The notes beneath the pieces are model-generated. The model had not been told where the DNA came from. It searched no databases and saw nothing but the letters and a program-made list of their open reading frames with translations. From Glaciecola punicea ACAM 611 (lineage in GTDB: Bacteria > Pseudomonadota > Gammaproteobacteria > Enterobacterales > Alteromonadaceae): a DNA stretch of 64,000 bases. The position numbers and the translations under genes are program-made. Location: positions 62,001 through 126,000 of the forward strand of contig NZ_BAET01000031.1 in assembly GCF_000252165.1 (NCBI RefSeq), written 5' to 3'. Within the stretch, counting starts at the first letter, position 1, and each line of letters begins with the position of its first letter. Below, in pieces: positions 9,479 through 18,960 of the stretch.

Positions 9479-12400
9479 TTATTCTCGGGTTGTCCACTCG
9501 TAAAACACATCAACAGCGCTAGTTGCACCACTTTTCGCCTCTAAATACATTTGAGGCAGCAGTTGGTAGCGCAAAATAACTTGGGTAGCCTGGTCGAATA
9601 GTCCAACGCCATAAATCACTTGAACATTGTCTGATATCCTACCCGTTAACTGCACCTGTGTATTGGTGCCCTGCCCTGCGGTTTGCACATTTAGCGAATC
9701 AAACCCTAAACTTTTACCAAACCTGTTTACACCGTTCTCGCTGTTGCCAACGCCAAAGTTAACCAGCATGTTTACCAGCATGACATCTTGGACCTGACCC
9801 TCACCGCCGCTAATATCGGTGCCTTGCAGTAAATAAGACAGCTGTCTGGCTTGGATCATAACGGGCTCAGAGAACAGCTCAACTTTGGGCACCACCGGAT
9901 TACCGCTTATGCGAATGCCGGCCACAACGTTGTCAGCGGTGTTTAAAGGATTGCGAACTGCGGTTATATCAAACTGCGGTAAACTGGGCGCACCGCTGAA
10001 AAAGATCGCACCTTTTTGAATTTGCAAGTTCTGCCCATAAGCTTCATAGCTACCGTTTAGTACATTTAACGAACCATACACATACGTTTCAAGTGGTGAA
10101 AACTCATTCGTTTCTGGGTTTTGTTTTTGCCTCACCTGCACGCGTAAATCACCCGCTAAACTGGCTTTTAAATCGAGTGCGTTTATAGTTACCCGCTTAA
10201 GTTTTGGCGGGTCAATTATGAAGCGTACGTCTATGTCTAGGCCAATAGGCAAAATAGGCGGTTCTTGCACTTTACCGATAATAATGGTGTCGCGGCTGGG
10301 TGATTTTGCGGTTTCTGGTAATTCATCAATTTTTATTTGCGCGTTTGGAATAGTCACCTCGCCTTGTAAGCTAAAGTTACTGGGGTCTAAGGCAATTTTC
10401 AAGGAAGGAGATGCCAACACTTCATTGCCAGCAAACGCAAGCTGCATGCCTACTCCGTCAATTTCACCTACAAACGAAAAAGGCTTGTCTTGATCAAATA
10501 AAGTTAACACACCCGAGTAATTTGCAGTGCCTGCGCCTAGCTCAAATTCTCCTTCAATGTTAGCTTTTTTATTAGAAACAATAATGGTTTGATTAAAGTT
10601 GGTCAGCGGATACGGATAATTATCAGCCACCAGTTCTACATCACTTATGCGCAATTCGCCGTTTAAATCTGGCTCAAGCACTGGGCCGTCGTACAATAAG
10701 TTGCCCGCCAATGTACCTGTTAACTTTTCTATGTTGGGAATAAAACGCTGCAGCGGCGATAGCATGAAGTTGTCAATGCTCAAGTGCCCTGTGTGTGTCG
10801 TGTTATTCAGGTCTAAACTTAATGTTGAATTAAGACCAATGGCCCCCGTTGATTTGGTGCCTGCAAACACATTAGTTTTTAGGATTTGATCCTTTATGTT
10901 TGCGTTAGCCACTACCGCTACCAACTCTATATTGTGTTTACTACTCGTAATATTGGCCTGAGTCATTAGCATGTAGGCCTCAAGATCGATGCCTTTAAGC
11001 GGCGAGTAGTCGAGCTCTATGTCGGTGGTAAATGCCAAGCTGGTGCCTTGTTTAACGATGTCTGGGAAATAATGCAGCAGTGGCACTTTCAGATTATATG
11101 CCAGCTTAGCGTTAATTTGGGTAAGTTCACTCGAGTACTGCAGTTGTTCAATGCATAATGCCTTGTTACTGTTATTTGAAAATGTACTAGCGGATATCGT
11201 ATTTGGCGCGCTGTTGCTATTTGCAGCGCCATTGCTTAGCACCCTAGACAACCAGCAGTGTGGCCTAAGACTAGCGCTATGTTGACTAATGCGAATATTA
11301 CTTGGCTTCTCTAGTGTGAAAGTATCAAAAGCAGCGCTAAATTCGCCTTTGTCCCAGCTTCCTAACCAGCGCCAATTGTCTTCATTCACGATGGCTGCGC
11401 CGCTAAATTCATGAGTAAGTGAGTAATTTGGGTGCATCAAGCTAACACTAAGGGTATGTGATAATAGATTTCCTTGTAAGCGTGCGCTTACCTGTTGCGC
11501 TAGCATCGACTCAAGCCAAATTTCTTGTGACACAACGCTAACATCACTTTGCCAGTTATCTGCCGCGTCTATGCTAATGTCTATTTGCGCTTGTTGAATG
11601 CCAATCTCGCCAAACTGGAACTTTTCAATGCTCGCATTTGCGGCAATAACTGGCTTGTCCGCCTGACCCATTACCTGAATTTTGCCTAACACAGCGCCTT
11701 TAGCGCTAGGGTGTAAACTGGATAAATCACGTAGATCAAGATCAAACAGAAGGTCCGTCGTAGTGCGCGCAGCCCACCTTGAGTCTACATTGCTGCTTGA
11801 CGTGCTTGATTGACTCGCTGCGCTTGATTGGTTCGATGCGCTTAAGCGGCTCGTGTGTAAACCCTCGGGCAGCTGAAATTGACCATTTCCTTTAATAACA
11901 TTGTCACCTTGGCTAAGATTAAGCGCGTTAACCTCAATCAAGCCAGCTTTACTAATGGCGACATCACACAGCAAAGATAAATTGTAGCCTAGCAGCATAC
12001 CCTGTACTTTGCGACAGTTTAGGCTGCCCCATAGCTGTGTGGGGGTTATATTTGCGTTAACACTTATATTGCCGTTAAGTTGACTGTCAACTTGCGGCAC
12101 TAAAGGCTTCAACTGCAGCTTTTCAAACCCAAGTTCACTCGCTATAGATACGCCATCTACTTCCCCAAATTGGCTTAACTTAGCTTCAAAGCTAGCGGTC
12201 AAAATACCTATGTCACCGCTTGTCGTTAACTGATTAATTCTAATATCTTTGTCGCTTAACGACACTACGCCATTTAGCTTTATATCACTGGCCTGGCCAC
12301 TGTCAATATTCGCTGAAACGATAACTTCATAAGCGGAAATATTACCTGTTATTGACGCTGTTACGCTTGAAATAGGCACGCTCAACGTGGGTACCCAAGC

Positions 12401-13513
12401 ACTTATCACGTCCTGGTAACGCTTAGCAGCCAGTTCAATTTTAAGAGGTAAATTAGGATCTGAAACATTGAACTGAGCAATTAAGGTGAGTATGTTATCT
12501 CTAACTTTTGCTGAGTATATACTGACGCTAGCTTCGCTAACATTGCCCGTAAGATTCACAACTAAAGGCTCTGCCTGTTTTGAACTGTATTGACTGTTGG
12601 GTAATAAGCGTACGCTTATGTCGTGTGAAAATGCATCAGCAAGGTCGACTGTGGCATCTACATTAATACTCGACGCTATTTGCTCGATGGGTTTACTGAC
12701 TAAATTAAGACTAAGCGTTTGGCTCTTTGCACTTGCACTTATTTGGGTTTGTCCCGTGCACCTTGCTTCGATTTTTGTATCACTGGGCTGCAAGCAAAAA
12801 TTCGCTATAGTGAATTTTTGTACTTCTGCATTGATAGGAACGAATATATTTGGCAGCACTATTGGCGTGTATTGTGCACTTTTAATTACATCAATCCAGT
12901 GCTGCGGCTTTTTGCTCTGCTGTGGACGTTTCGCATTAGTCGCATTTGCTGATTCGGCGCTAAGCATAAGCGTAAGGTCTTCTACATTGAGTTCGTTAAG
13001 CACCAATTGTTTATGCATAAACGCAGCCGCGCTTAGATTTTTTAGTTTCGCTACCAATACCTTTTCTGCTTCAATTTTTTGGGCATAAACTGTCAACTCA
13101 GTCAAATGGAGCCGACTCAAATAGGCGGCAACAGGCAGTTCTATATATGCGCTAAACGGCGTTGAAGGTTCACTTTGCGCTGTATTTTCAATCAGCACAA
13201 CTTCTAGCTTAACCGCACTTATATTATCGATACACGCTTTCACCGAAAATAAACAATGAAGTCCAAGCTCAAGCTCAAGCGCATCTCCCGTAATGTTAAT
13301 TTGGGGGCTAGCGTATATGACTTTGCCTATGCTCACCTGCGAATAAAAGCTACCAGAAACATTCTCAATCGTTAGTCCTTGCTGATCATTTGCAAACCCA
13401 ATGAGTGCTTTGACGCCAAAGGGCGAAAGGATGAGCATTATCACCAAGCTCAACAGGGCTAATACGGCTAAAAATGCGTAACTGAGGTATTTAGTAACAC
13501 TGACTACTTTCAT
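9479..13513 (-). CDS. tamB: TamB, translocation and assembly module inner-membrane subunit
   Basis: A 1344-residue AsmA-like protein anchored in the inner membrane by one N-terminal segment (YAFLAVLALLSLVIMLIL). A long beta-taco repeat region spans the periplasm and ends in the conserved TamB/DUF490 domain, roughly the last 350 residues (for example TDISGGEGQVQ and VFYEWTTRE at the C-terminus). With TamA it helps insert some outer-membrane proteins and is implicated in phospholipid transport to the outer membrane. ATG 13513 begins 2 bases after the tamA stop and puts the basic segment MKVVSVTKYL before the membrane helix. An upstream TTG at 13552 would overlap tamA and looks less likely. A Ser-rich low-complexity patch lies near residue 570. 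Confidence 0.9.
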   Translation of the reverse strand: MKVVSVTKYLSYAFLAVLALLSLVIMLILSPFGVKALIGFANDQQGLTIENVSGSFYSQVSIGKVIYASPQINITGDALELELGLHCLFSVKACIDNISAVKLEVVLIENTAQSEPSTPFSAYIELPVAAYLSRLHLTELTVYAQKIEAEKVLVAKLKNLSAAAFMHKQLVLNELNVEDLTLMLSAESANATNAKRPQQSKKPQHWIDVIKSAQYTPIVLPNIFVPINAEVQKFTIANFCLQPSDTKIEARCTGQTQISASAKSQTLSLNLVSKPIEQIASSINVDATVDLADAFSHDISVRLLPNSQYSSKQAEPLVVNLTGNVSEASVSIYSAKVRDNILTLIAQFNVSDPNLPLKIELAAKRYQDVISAWVPTLSVPISSVTASITGNISAYEVIVSANIDSGQASDIKLNGVVSLSDKDIRINQLTTSGDIGILTASFEAKLSQFGEVDGVSIASELGFEKLQLKPLVPQVDSQLNGNISVNANITPTQLWGSLNCRKVQGMLLGYNLSLLCDVAISKAGLIEVNALNLSQGDNVIKGNGQFQLPEGLHTSRLSASNQSSAASQSSTSSSNVDSRWAARTTTDLLFDLDLRDLSSLHPSAKGAVLGKIQVMGQADKPVIAANASIEKFQFGEIGIQQAQIDISIDAADNWQSDVSVVSQEIWLESMLAQQVSARLQGNLLSHTLSVSLMHPNYSLTHEFSGAAIVNEDNWRWLGSWDKGEFSAAFDTFTLEKPSNIRISQHSASLRPHCWLSRVLSNGAANSNSAPNTISASTFSNNSNKALCIEQLQYSSELTQINAKLAYNLKVPLLHYFPDIVKQGTSLAFTTDIELDYSPLKGIDLEAYMLMTQANITSSKHNIELVAVVANANIKDQILKTNVFAGTKSTGAIGLNSTLSLDLNNTTHTGHLSIDNFMLSPLQRFIPNIEKLTGTLAGNLLYDGPVLEPDLNGELRISDVELVADNYPYPLTNFNQTIIVSNKKANIEGEFELGAGTANYSGVLTLFDQDKPFSFVGEIDGVGMQLAFAGNEVLASPSLKIALDPSNFSLQGEVTIPNAQIKIDELPETAKSPSRDTIIIGKVQEPPILPIGLDIDVRFIIDPPKLKRVTINALDLKASLAGDLRVQVRQKQNPETNEFSPLETYVYGSLNVLNGSYEAYGQNLQIQKGAIFFSGAPSLPQFDITAVRNPLNTADNVVAGIRISGNPVVPKVELFSEPVMIQARQLSYLLQGTDISGGEGQVQDVMLVNMLVNFGVGNSENGVNRFGKSLGFDSLNVQTAGQGTNTQVQLTGRISDNVQVIYGVGLFDQATQVILRYQLLPQMYLEAKSGATSAVDVFYEWTTRE

Positions 13514-13515
13514 GT

Positions 13516-15330
13516 TTATAAGCCCGGACCAATTATTACGTGCAGCCGCCAACTGCGTTCAAAGCTTGACTCACCGCGCGCGACATATACTTGCACATCA
13601 CCTATAGGCGAGAGCCACTGAGCGCCAACGCCGACGCCTGTTGATATATCACTGGCAAACTTACTGTTGGCACTTCCAGCGTCTATGAAAACGGCCGCTC
13701 GCCATTTTTCAGCCACCCTGTAAGCGTACTCTGCGCTTGCCACCGCTAAGTACTTGCCTCCTACTAACTCCTTTTCAAGTTTACCGTCTATTTCGACCAT
13801 TTCAAATTCAGACACTTCGTTATATCCAAAACCACGAATACTTTGGTCACCACCGGCAAAAAACCGCTGGGTTGAGGGCACCCGCGTGAAATCACTGGTG
13901 GCAATAGCACCAGCATCGGCTCTGAGCGTAAAGCGGTGCTTATCAAACTGCCTGATCCACTTTGTCTTTGCCATCACTTTTAAAAAATCGATATCTGAAA
14001 GCACACTCTCACTCGCGCCCTGCACGGTAATCTGCTGACGATCGCCCCAGTTCACAAAAATATCACCGTCTTTACGGGTTCGGTTATATGTAAAACCGGG
14101 CATAACTAAGCGCGTGGTTCGCTTATCTTGCAAGCCTTGTATAAACGATTCTTGCTCTACCTTCACAAAGCCTATTTTATCCCAGTCGTTGTCTTGTTCT
14201 GCGCCCCACTGCCTCAACACTTCAAAGCTGACGTTATCACTTTGGGTCTGGTTTTCATCTGTCCTTTTAAGGCTAATTCGATAGTTTAAAAAGTCATTTA
14301 ATGGATTAGCCTTAGGGACTCTGTATTCAAGACTCAATGCTTTTCTAGGGTTCGATAAATACACGTTAGCGCCAAGCGAGTGACCTTCTAAATTTACCCA
14401 TGGGCGTCGCCAGTCGAAACTAATTCTAGCTTTTGTATCAGTTGAGAAACCAAGTCCTAATTGATACGAATCTTTGGGTTTGGGCTGCAGTATTAATTCA
14501 ATTGGCACCATTTTATCAACACTTCTACTGGCGTTTGCTCGTGCAATCGCATTATCGAAGTAACCAGTGCTAGCTAAATCTATTGAATATTGACCAATTT
14601 TGGACTGATCAAAAAACGCACCTTTAGTGAAAGGCTTTACATTTTTAGCAATTGTTTCGCCACGAGTTTCTTGCAGAAATTCGACATCGCCAAAACGATA
14701 GCGCTCGCCTAAATTAAACAACCAATGCACGGTTGCCTCGCTGGCACTGCCGTTAGCATTTGGCAGAATAATGAGCTTATGTAATAAAAATTTAAAATCG
14801 AAATAACCATATAACAAAGCAAATGTACTTAACTGTCCTTTTAAGCTCTCATACAAATCGTGATTTAGTGGTTTGCCTTGCATAGCGCGAACCTGCTCAA
14901 TTACACTCAATAGTTTTTGCGGCATATTTTGTGTTTGCTCGTTTGAAGAGCGCATAAAGTCGGCCTGAAGTATTACTCTATTTACGACCGTAATTTGCTT
15001 AAGCGTAATATTCAGCGTAAGCGTAAAGTCACCATTTTTGGCATATTGAACAGGCATTACATCAATATCAGCGTTGTAGTAGCCAAATGCTTGGATCGCT
15101 TTCTGCGCTTTGTTAGTGGCTTTGTTCTCAAAGTCGTCAACATCAAATTCAGACACAGGCAAATCAAGCTGTTTTATAAATAATGTGATGTTTTCTCTTA
15201 TGTCCGAGGAATCGACGCCATTAATAGCAACGTCAATCGCCCGGCTTTTGAGGGGCACTAAGCTTAACGTCAGCAAGATCAGCAAGCTTAGGCTTAGGCT
15301 CAAAACCCGTTTTTGTGTAAGAGAATCCAC
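13516..15330 (-). CDS. tamA: TamA, outer-membrane subunit of the translocation and assembly module
   Basis: A 604-residue Omp85-family protein. It has a signal peptide (VLSLSLSLLILLTLSLVPLKSRA), POTRA domains to about residue 270 and a C-terminal 16-strand barrel (bacterial surface antigen domain), with FFAGGDQSIRGFGYNEVS as the family's conserved (V)RGF lid-lock motif. It ends in an aromatic/hydrophobic strand typical of outer-membrane barrels. The start is GTG with AAGGAAG 4 bases upstream. It forms an operon with tamB and is transcribed away from the short peptide ORF at 15.4 kb. Confidence 0.92.
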   Translation of the reverse strand: MDSLTQKRVLSLSLSLLILLTLSLVPLKSRAIDVAINGVDSSDIRENITLFIKQLDLPVSEFDVDDFENKATNKAQKAIQAFGYYNADIDVMPVQYAKNGDFTLTLNITLKQITVVNRVILQADFMRSSNEQTQNMPQKLLSVIEQVRAMQGKPLNHDLYESLKGQLSTFALLYGYFDFKFLLHKLIILPNANGSASEATVHWLFNLGERYRFGDVEFLQETRGETIAKNVKPFTKGAFFDQSKIGQYSIDLASTGYFDNAIARANASRSVDKMVPIELILQPKPKDSYQLGLGFSTDTKARISFDWRRPWVNLEGHSLGANVYLSNPRKALSLEYRVPKANPLNDFLNYRISLKRTDENQTQSDNVSFEVLRQWGAEQDNDWDKIGFVKVEQESFIQGLQDKRTTRLVMPGFTYNRTRKDGDIFVNWGDRQQITVQGASESVLSDIDFLKVMAKTKWIRQFDKHRFTLRADAGAIATSDFTRVPSTQRFFAGGDQSIRGFGYNEVSEFEMVEIDGKLEKELVGGKYLAVASAEYAYRVAEKWRAAVFIDAGSANSKFASDISTGVGVGAQWLSPIGDVQVYVARGESSFERSWRLHVIIGPGL

Positions 15331-15396
15331 TAACTTCCTTTTTATTTATGTAAAATAACATTCAAGCCTTTTGGTCAGTTACGTGAAAGGCTCTCC

Positions 15397-15630
15397 TTGG
15401 CTAGTATAATAATCACTGCAATGACGCAGATAACAGCACAAGGATGTGTAATTCAATTAATCATTACTCGCGTTTCACATTTTAACACTTTTGCTCAACA
15501 TCCACTATGGAGAGTAATTATTAAAACGCAAACAACGCAATTATCGTTAATCGACACCAAGCAAGTAAACGGCGCTTGGGGCGGCGGTTGGAGCGGTCCA
15601 GGCCCCATACAAAGCTTCACCGAAGATTGA
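15397..15630 (+). CDS. Candidate secreted peptide with GA-type double-glycine leader
   Basis: No known family recognised. The last 35 codons read KTQTTQLSLIDTKQVNGA then WGGGWSGPGPIQSFTED. Counting back from the Ala, the residues are G-2, V-4, D-8, S-11 and L-12, which matches the LSxxELxxIxGG leader rule except at -7. This suggests a 17-residue Trp/Gly/Pro core released by a C39 peptidase such as the one at 6965-9184. Start is uncertain. TTG 15397 has GAAAGG 6 bases upstream and gives 77 residues, an overlong leader. ATT 15520 has GGAGAG 5 bases upstream and would give a textbook 19-residue leader starting MKT. ATG 15421 has no ribosome-binding site. Confidence 0.55.
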   Translation: MASIIITAMTQITAQGCVIQLIITRVSHFNTFAQHPLWRVIIKTQTTQLSLIDTKQVNGAWGGGWSGPGPIQSFTED

Positions 15631-15652
15631 TATTATGTTAGGTCAGGAAACC

Positions 15653-15835
15653 TCAGTAGAAGTTCAATTTATTGCAGCAGAAATTGAACTTCAGGGCAAC
15701 ATTGCCATTATTATCGACAGCCGCAATTGAAAATAGCAGGTCTTTGCCCAGTCGCAGGCAAAATGTGTCAATTCTGTTAGTGCTGTTAGTGCTGTTAAGT
15801 TTCATAACTTCAGCTAAAATGGCCGGCTCGCTCAT
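15653..15835 (-). CDS. Possible 60-residue small protein, unknown
   Basis: An open frame from ATG 15835 (MSEPAILAEVMKLNST...) runs to a stop at 15653, convergent with the candidate peptide gene. Its middle reads LGKDLLFSIAAVDNNGNVAL, plausible as protein, but no ribosome-binding site is visible and I recognise no family. Its last codons are one arm of the inverted repeat at 15659-15692. It may be a chance frame. Confidence 0.2.
   Translation of the reverse strand: MSEPAILAEVMKLNSTNSTNRIDTFCLRLGKDLLFSIAAVDNNGNVALKFNFCCNKLNFY
15659..15692. repeat. Perfect 12-bp inverted repeat in the peptide-wzi spacer
   Basis: GAAGTTCAATTT (15659-15670) and AAATTGAACTTC (15681-15692) are perfect reverse complements separated by 10 bases. 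No T run follows on either strand, so it is not a standard terminator. A second small palindrome, GGCAA-CA-TTGCC, sits at 15695-15706. It could be an mRNA processing hairpin between the peptide ORF and the wzi-like gene, or an operator. Confidence 0.75.
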
Positions 15836-15981
15836 TATGAGAAATAAACTGACATACCAAATACTGTCACAATCTTGTCCAGTATTATCGGGGTAAAGTA
15901 ATGCACTGTTGAGCATATTTGGGATATAATTTAAGGAACTACTTTTTACGTTTTTCTGCAAGCACTTTTCAAGGACATAGT

Positions 15982-17457
15982 TTGATTCTCAATCGTTTTT
16001 CATTGTTAGCGGCCCTTATTCTCGCCTGTATGTTATTGAACCCAAAAGCACAGGCTTCTGCTTACATTGGCACCCAAGACAAACAGCTTCATTATGATCT
16101 GCAAACCTTGGTTGAATGGGGTTATTTAGACACCACCGTAAATACTTTTCCTGTGCCGTGGAAAGGCGTGGCGATTGCTTTGTCTGATTTATCTACAGAT
16201 GGAATGTCCTTTCGCCCTTTGCAGGCCTACTTGCGCCTAAATCACTATTTATATCTAAACAAACAGCAGCAAAATCGTCGTTTCATTAGCCTGCAAGGCG
16301 CTAGCGACACCGTACGATTCCGTAGCTTAGACGACGGTGTAGAGGGTACAAACAAAATTACCGCTTCGAGTGAATTTTATTTTGGCCGTTTCTCGGGTCA
16401 GTTAGCAATGTCACATACTAACAGTGGCTCAAGCAAAACTTACTTAGACAACAGCTTTATTGCCTATCAGTTTGGCGACTGGAATTTACGCTTAGGCTCT
16501 ATCGACCAGTGGTGGGGACCGGCGCAATCATCAAGCTTAATACTAAGCAACAATGCACGCCCCATTAAAGCTCTTGCACTTTCTCGCTCGGTTAACACAG
16601 CCTCACAAAATCCATTCTTTAGCTGGATAGGTCCTTGGTACTTCACCACGCAGATAGGTCAACTTGAAAAGGACCGTGCAGTGCCAAACGCAAAAATATT
16701 TATGAATAGATTAAACGCCCGGCCTATTAAAGGCTTAGAGCTTGGCTTATCTTGGGTGGCGATGTGGGGCGGCGACGGTGTGAATAATGGCTTTGAGGAT
16801 TTTTTAGACGTGGTTACCTTTCAAACACTTTGCGTAAACGGCAGTGAGCAATGCGATGAATCGCTGCGCGGCAAGTCTGGCAATCACATTGGGAGCTTTG
16901 ATATAAGCTACACGGCACAATTATTCGAGCGCCCGGTCACTTTTTATGTTCAGCGCGCAGGTGAAGACGTCTCAAATCACTTTAAAGTGAGCGACAATGC
17001 CAACCTAATTGGCATTTCAACTTACTTTAAAGGTGCAAAAGTGTTTCTAGAAACCAGTAATACAACGGTTTCGTGCGGTACGAATGCGCAAGTAAACGAC
17101 TGTTTTTATGAAGATAGCCAGTATACCGATGGCTATCGGCTATATAAGCGAGCCATAGGCAGCACCTTTGACAGCGACGCGAAACAAATCACCCTAGGCA
17201 CAAATTTTCGCTTCCAAAGCGGCGATACTGTGGAGTTATACCTCAGAAGCGTAACGCTTAATGAAGATGCTAGTAAACCCTCACCCGTAATTACCATCGG
17301 CAATACCGAAGAAGTGCTTGAACTATCAGGCTTTTATCAAAAACCTGTTGGAAACTGGTTGCTTAAAGTGGGGGGGTCCGTCGCTAAGCGTTCATTTGCT
17401 ATGCAAAGCGATAGCGTTGATAGTGTTGTTTATGCAAAAGCTCAGTTTGCTTTTTAG
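15982..17457 (+). CDS. Capsule assembly Wzi-family outer-membrane protein
   Basis: A 491-residue predicted outer-membrane beta-barrel resembling Wzi, which helps hold capsular or exopolysaccharide at the cell surface. The signal peptide (LLAALILACMLLNPKAQA) is followed by AYIGTQDKQLHYDLQTLVEWG, typical of Wzi-family N-termini, and by alternating amphipathic strands ending in a terminal Phe (AKAQFAF). The start is TTG 15982 with AAGGA 6 bases before it. The longer frame from TTG 15919 would push the signal peptide inside the protein. No polysaccharide genes lie nearby, so its ligand is unknown. Confidence 0.82.
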   Translation: MILNRFSLLAALILACMLLNPKAQASAYIGTQDKQLHYDLQTLVEWGYLDTTVNTFPVPWKGVAIALSDLSTDGMSFRPLQAYLRLNHYLYLNKQQQNRRFISLQGASDTVRFRSLDDGVEGTNKITASSEFYFGRFSGQLAMSHTNSGSSKTYLDNSFIAYQFGDWNLRLGSIDQWWGPAQSSSLILSNNARPIKALALSRSVNTASQNPFFSWIGPWYFTTQIGQLEKDRAVPNAKIFMNRLNARPIKGLELGLSWVAMWGGDGVNNGFEDFLDVVTFQTLCVNGSEQCDESLRGKSGNHIGSFDISYTAQLFERPVTFYVQRAGEDVSNHFKVSDNANLIGISTYFKGAKVFLETSNTTVSCGTNAQVNDCFYEDSQYTDGYRLYKRAIGSTFDSDAKQITLGTNFRFQSGDTVELYLRSVTLNEDASKPSPVITIGNTEEVLELSGFYQKPVGNWLLKVGGSVAKRSFAMQSDSVDSVVYAKAQFAF

Positions 17458-17513
17458 TGAAGTATCTGCTTACGTTGCTTATCCTAAGCTGCTTTAATTT
17501 TATTAAGTCTCAC

Positions 17514-17547
17514 ATAAAAAAGCCTGTGTTAGTTTTGCTAAACACAG
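17514..17547 (-). terminator. Rho-independent terminator of hslVU
   Basis: On the minus strand CTGTGTT pairs with AACACAG across a 10-base loop and is followed by GCTTTTTT. It lies 30 bases past the hslU stop, between convergent wzi-like and hslU genes. Confidence 0.8.
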
Positions 17548-17576
17548 ACTTGTAAGGCATCAGTTAACACACTAGC

Positions 17577-18905
17577 TTACAAAATAAAGCGTGATAAATC
17601 CTCGTTGTCTACCAGCGCTTGTAAGTGCTCATTTACGTAGCTTTCATCAATAATATATGATTCACCCGACTTGTCAGAGGCTTCAAAGGAAATATCTTCC
17701 ATCAAGCGTTCTAGCACGGTATGCAGCCGCCTAGCCCCAATATTTTCAGTTCTTTCATTCACTTGCCAAGCAGCCTCTGCAATACGCTTTATGCCCGACT
17801 CATCGAAAGTAACCCCGACGCCTTCAGTGGCTAGCAGTGCTTTGTACTGCTCAGTTAACGACGCTTTTGGCTCGGTTAGTATTCTCACAAAATCACCGGT
17901 TGTTAAGGCTGACAACTCTACGCGAATAGGTAAACGGCCCTGCAATTCAGGAATAAGGTCAGAGGGCTTTGACATTTGAAACGCTCCCGAGGCAATAAAC
18001 AAGATATGGTCAGTTTTAACCATACCATGCTTAGTCGACACCGTAGAGCCTTCCACTAAGGGCAATAAATCACGCTGTACGCCTTCGCGTGATATATCGG
18101 CGCCGCTGTTGTTGCCGCTCTTACATATTTTGTCAATTTCATCTATAAATACAATGCCGGTTTGCTCTAAAGATTCAATGGCATTTTCTTTTAAGTCTTC
18201 ATTATTAATGAGCTTAGCAGACTCTTCTTCTACTAAGAGTTTAAAGGCGTCTTTAATTTTAAGCCTTTTTTTCTTCTTTTTATCACCCGACAGGTTTTGA
18301 AACATCCCCTGAAGCTGGTTGGTCATTTCTTCCATGCCAGGAGGCGCCATTATTTCCACGCCCACTTGAGGCAACGATACGCTTATCTCTATTTCCTTGT
18401 CATCAAGCGTGCCTTCGCGCAACTTCTTACGAAATACCTGCCGAGCGCCTCTGTCTTCAGCGGGCGCTTTTTCACCTGACGGACTCTCTGCTGGCGGAAT
18501 TAAAATATCTAAAATACGCTCTTCTGCCGCCTCTTCGGCGCGATGTCTAACTTTTACAGCGGCACTTTCCTTGGTCATTTTTACCGCAATGTCGGCTAAA
18601 TCACGAATAATAGATTCTACTTCTTTGCCTACATACCCCACTTCGGTAAATTTAGTTGCTTCTACTTTAATAAAGGGCGCGTTAGCTAACTTAGCTAGAC
18701 GCCGTGCAATTTCCGTTTTACCTACGCCCGTAGGGCCAATCATTAAAATATTTTTAGGCGTGACTTCTTGACGAAGCTCTGGCTCAAGCTGCATTCTTCT
18801 CCAGCGGTTACGCAGCGCAATTGATACAGCCCGTTTGGCATCGGCTTGACCTATAATATGCTTGTCAAGCGCGTGTACAATTTCTCTAGGCGTCATTTCA
18901 GACAT
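17577..18905 (-). CDS. hslU: HslU, ATPase subunit of the HslVU protease
   Basis: AAA+ unfoldase that feeds substrates to the HslV peptidase in the cytoplasm; part of heat-shock proteolysis. At 442 residues it matches E. coli HslU. It shows Walker [16 protein letters not shown] near residue 60, Walker [10 protein letters not shown] near 250, sensor arginines in [11 protein letters not shown], the pore motif GYVG and the C-terminal tail LSRFIL that docks into HslV. It lies 55 bases after hslV in the same direction, with a terminator downstream. Confidence 0.97.
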   Translation of the reverse strand: MSEMTPREIVHALDKHIIGQADAKRAVSIALRNRWRRMQLEPELRQEVTPKNILMIGPTGVGKTEIARRLAKLANAPFIKVEATKFTEVGYVGKEVESIIRDLADIAVKMTKESAAVKVRHRAEEAAEERILDILIPPAESPSGEKAPAEDRGARQVFRKKLREGTLDDKEIEISVSLPQVGVEIMAPPGMEEMTNQLQGMFQNLSGDKKKKKRLKIKDAFKLLVEEESAKLINNEDLKENAIESLEQTGIVFIDEIDKICKSGNNSGADISREGVQRDLLPLVEGSTVSTKHGMVKTDHILFIASGAFQMSKPSDLIPELQGRLPIRVELSALTTGDFVRILTEPKASLTEQYKALLATEGVGVTFDESGIKRIAEAAWQVNERTENIGARRLHTVLERLMEDISFEASDKSGESYIIDESYVNEHLQALVDNEDLSRFIL

Positions 18906-18960
18906 CAGTATTCCTTATAGGCAGACTTGTCAGCGCGATAAAAGCGCGGCTCAGTAGCAT

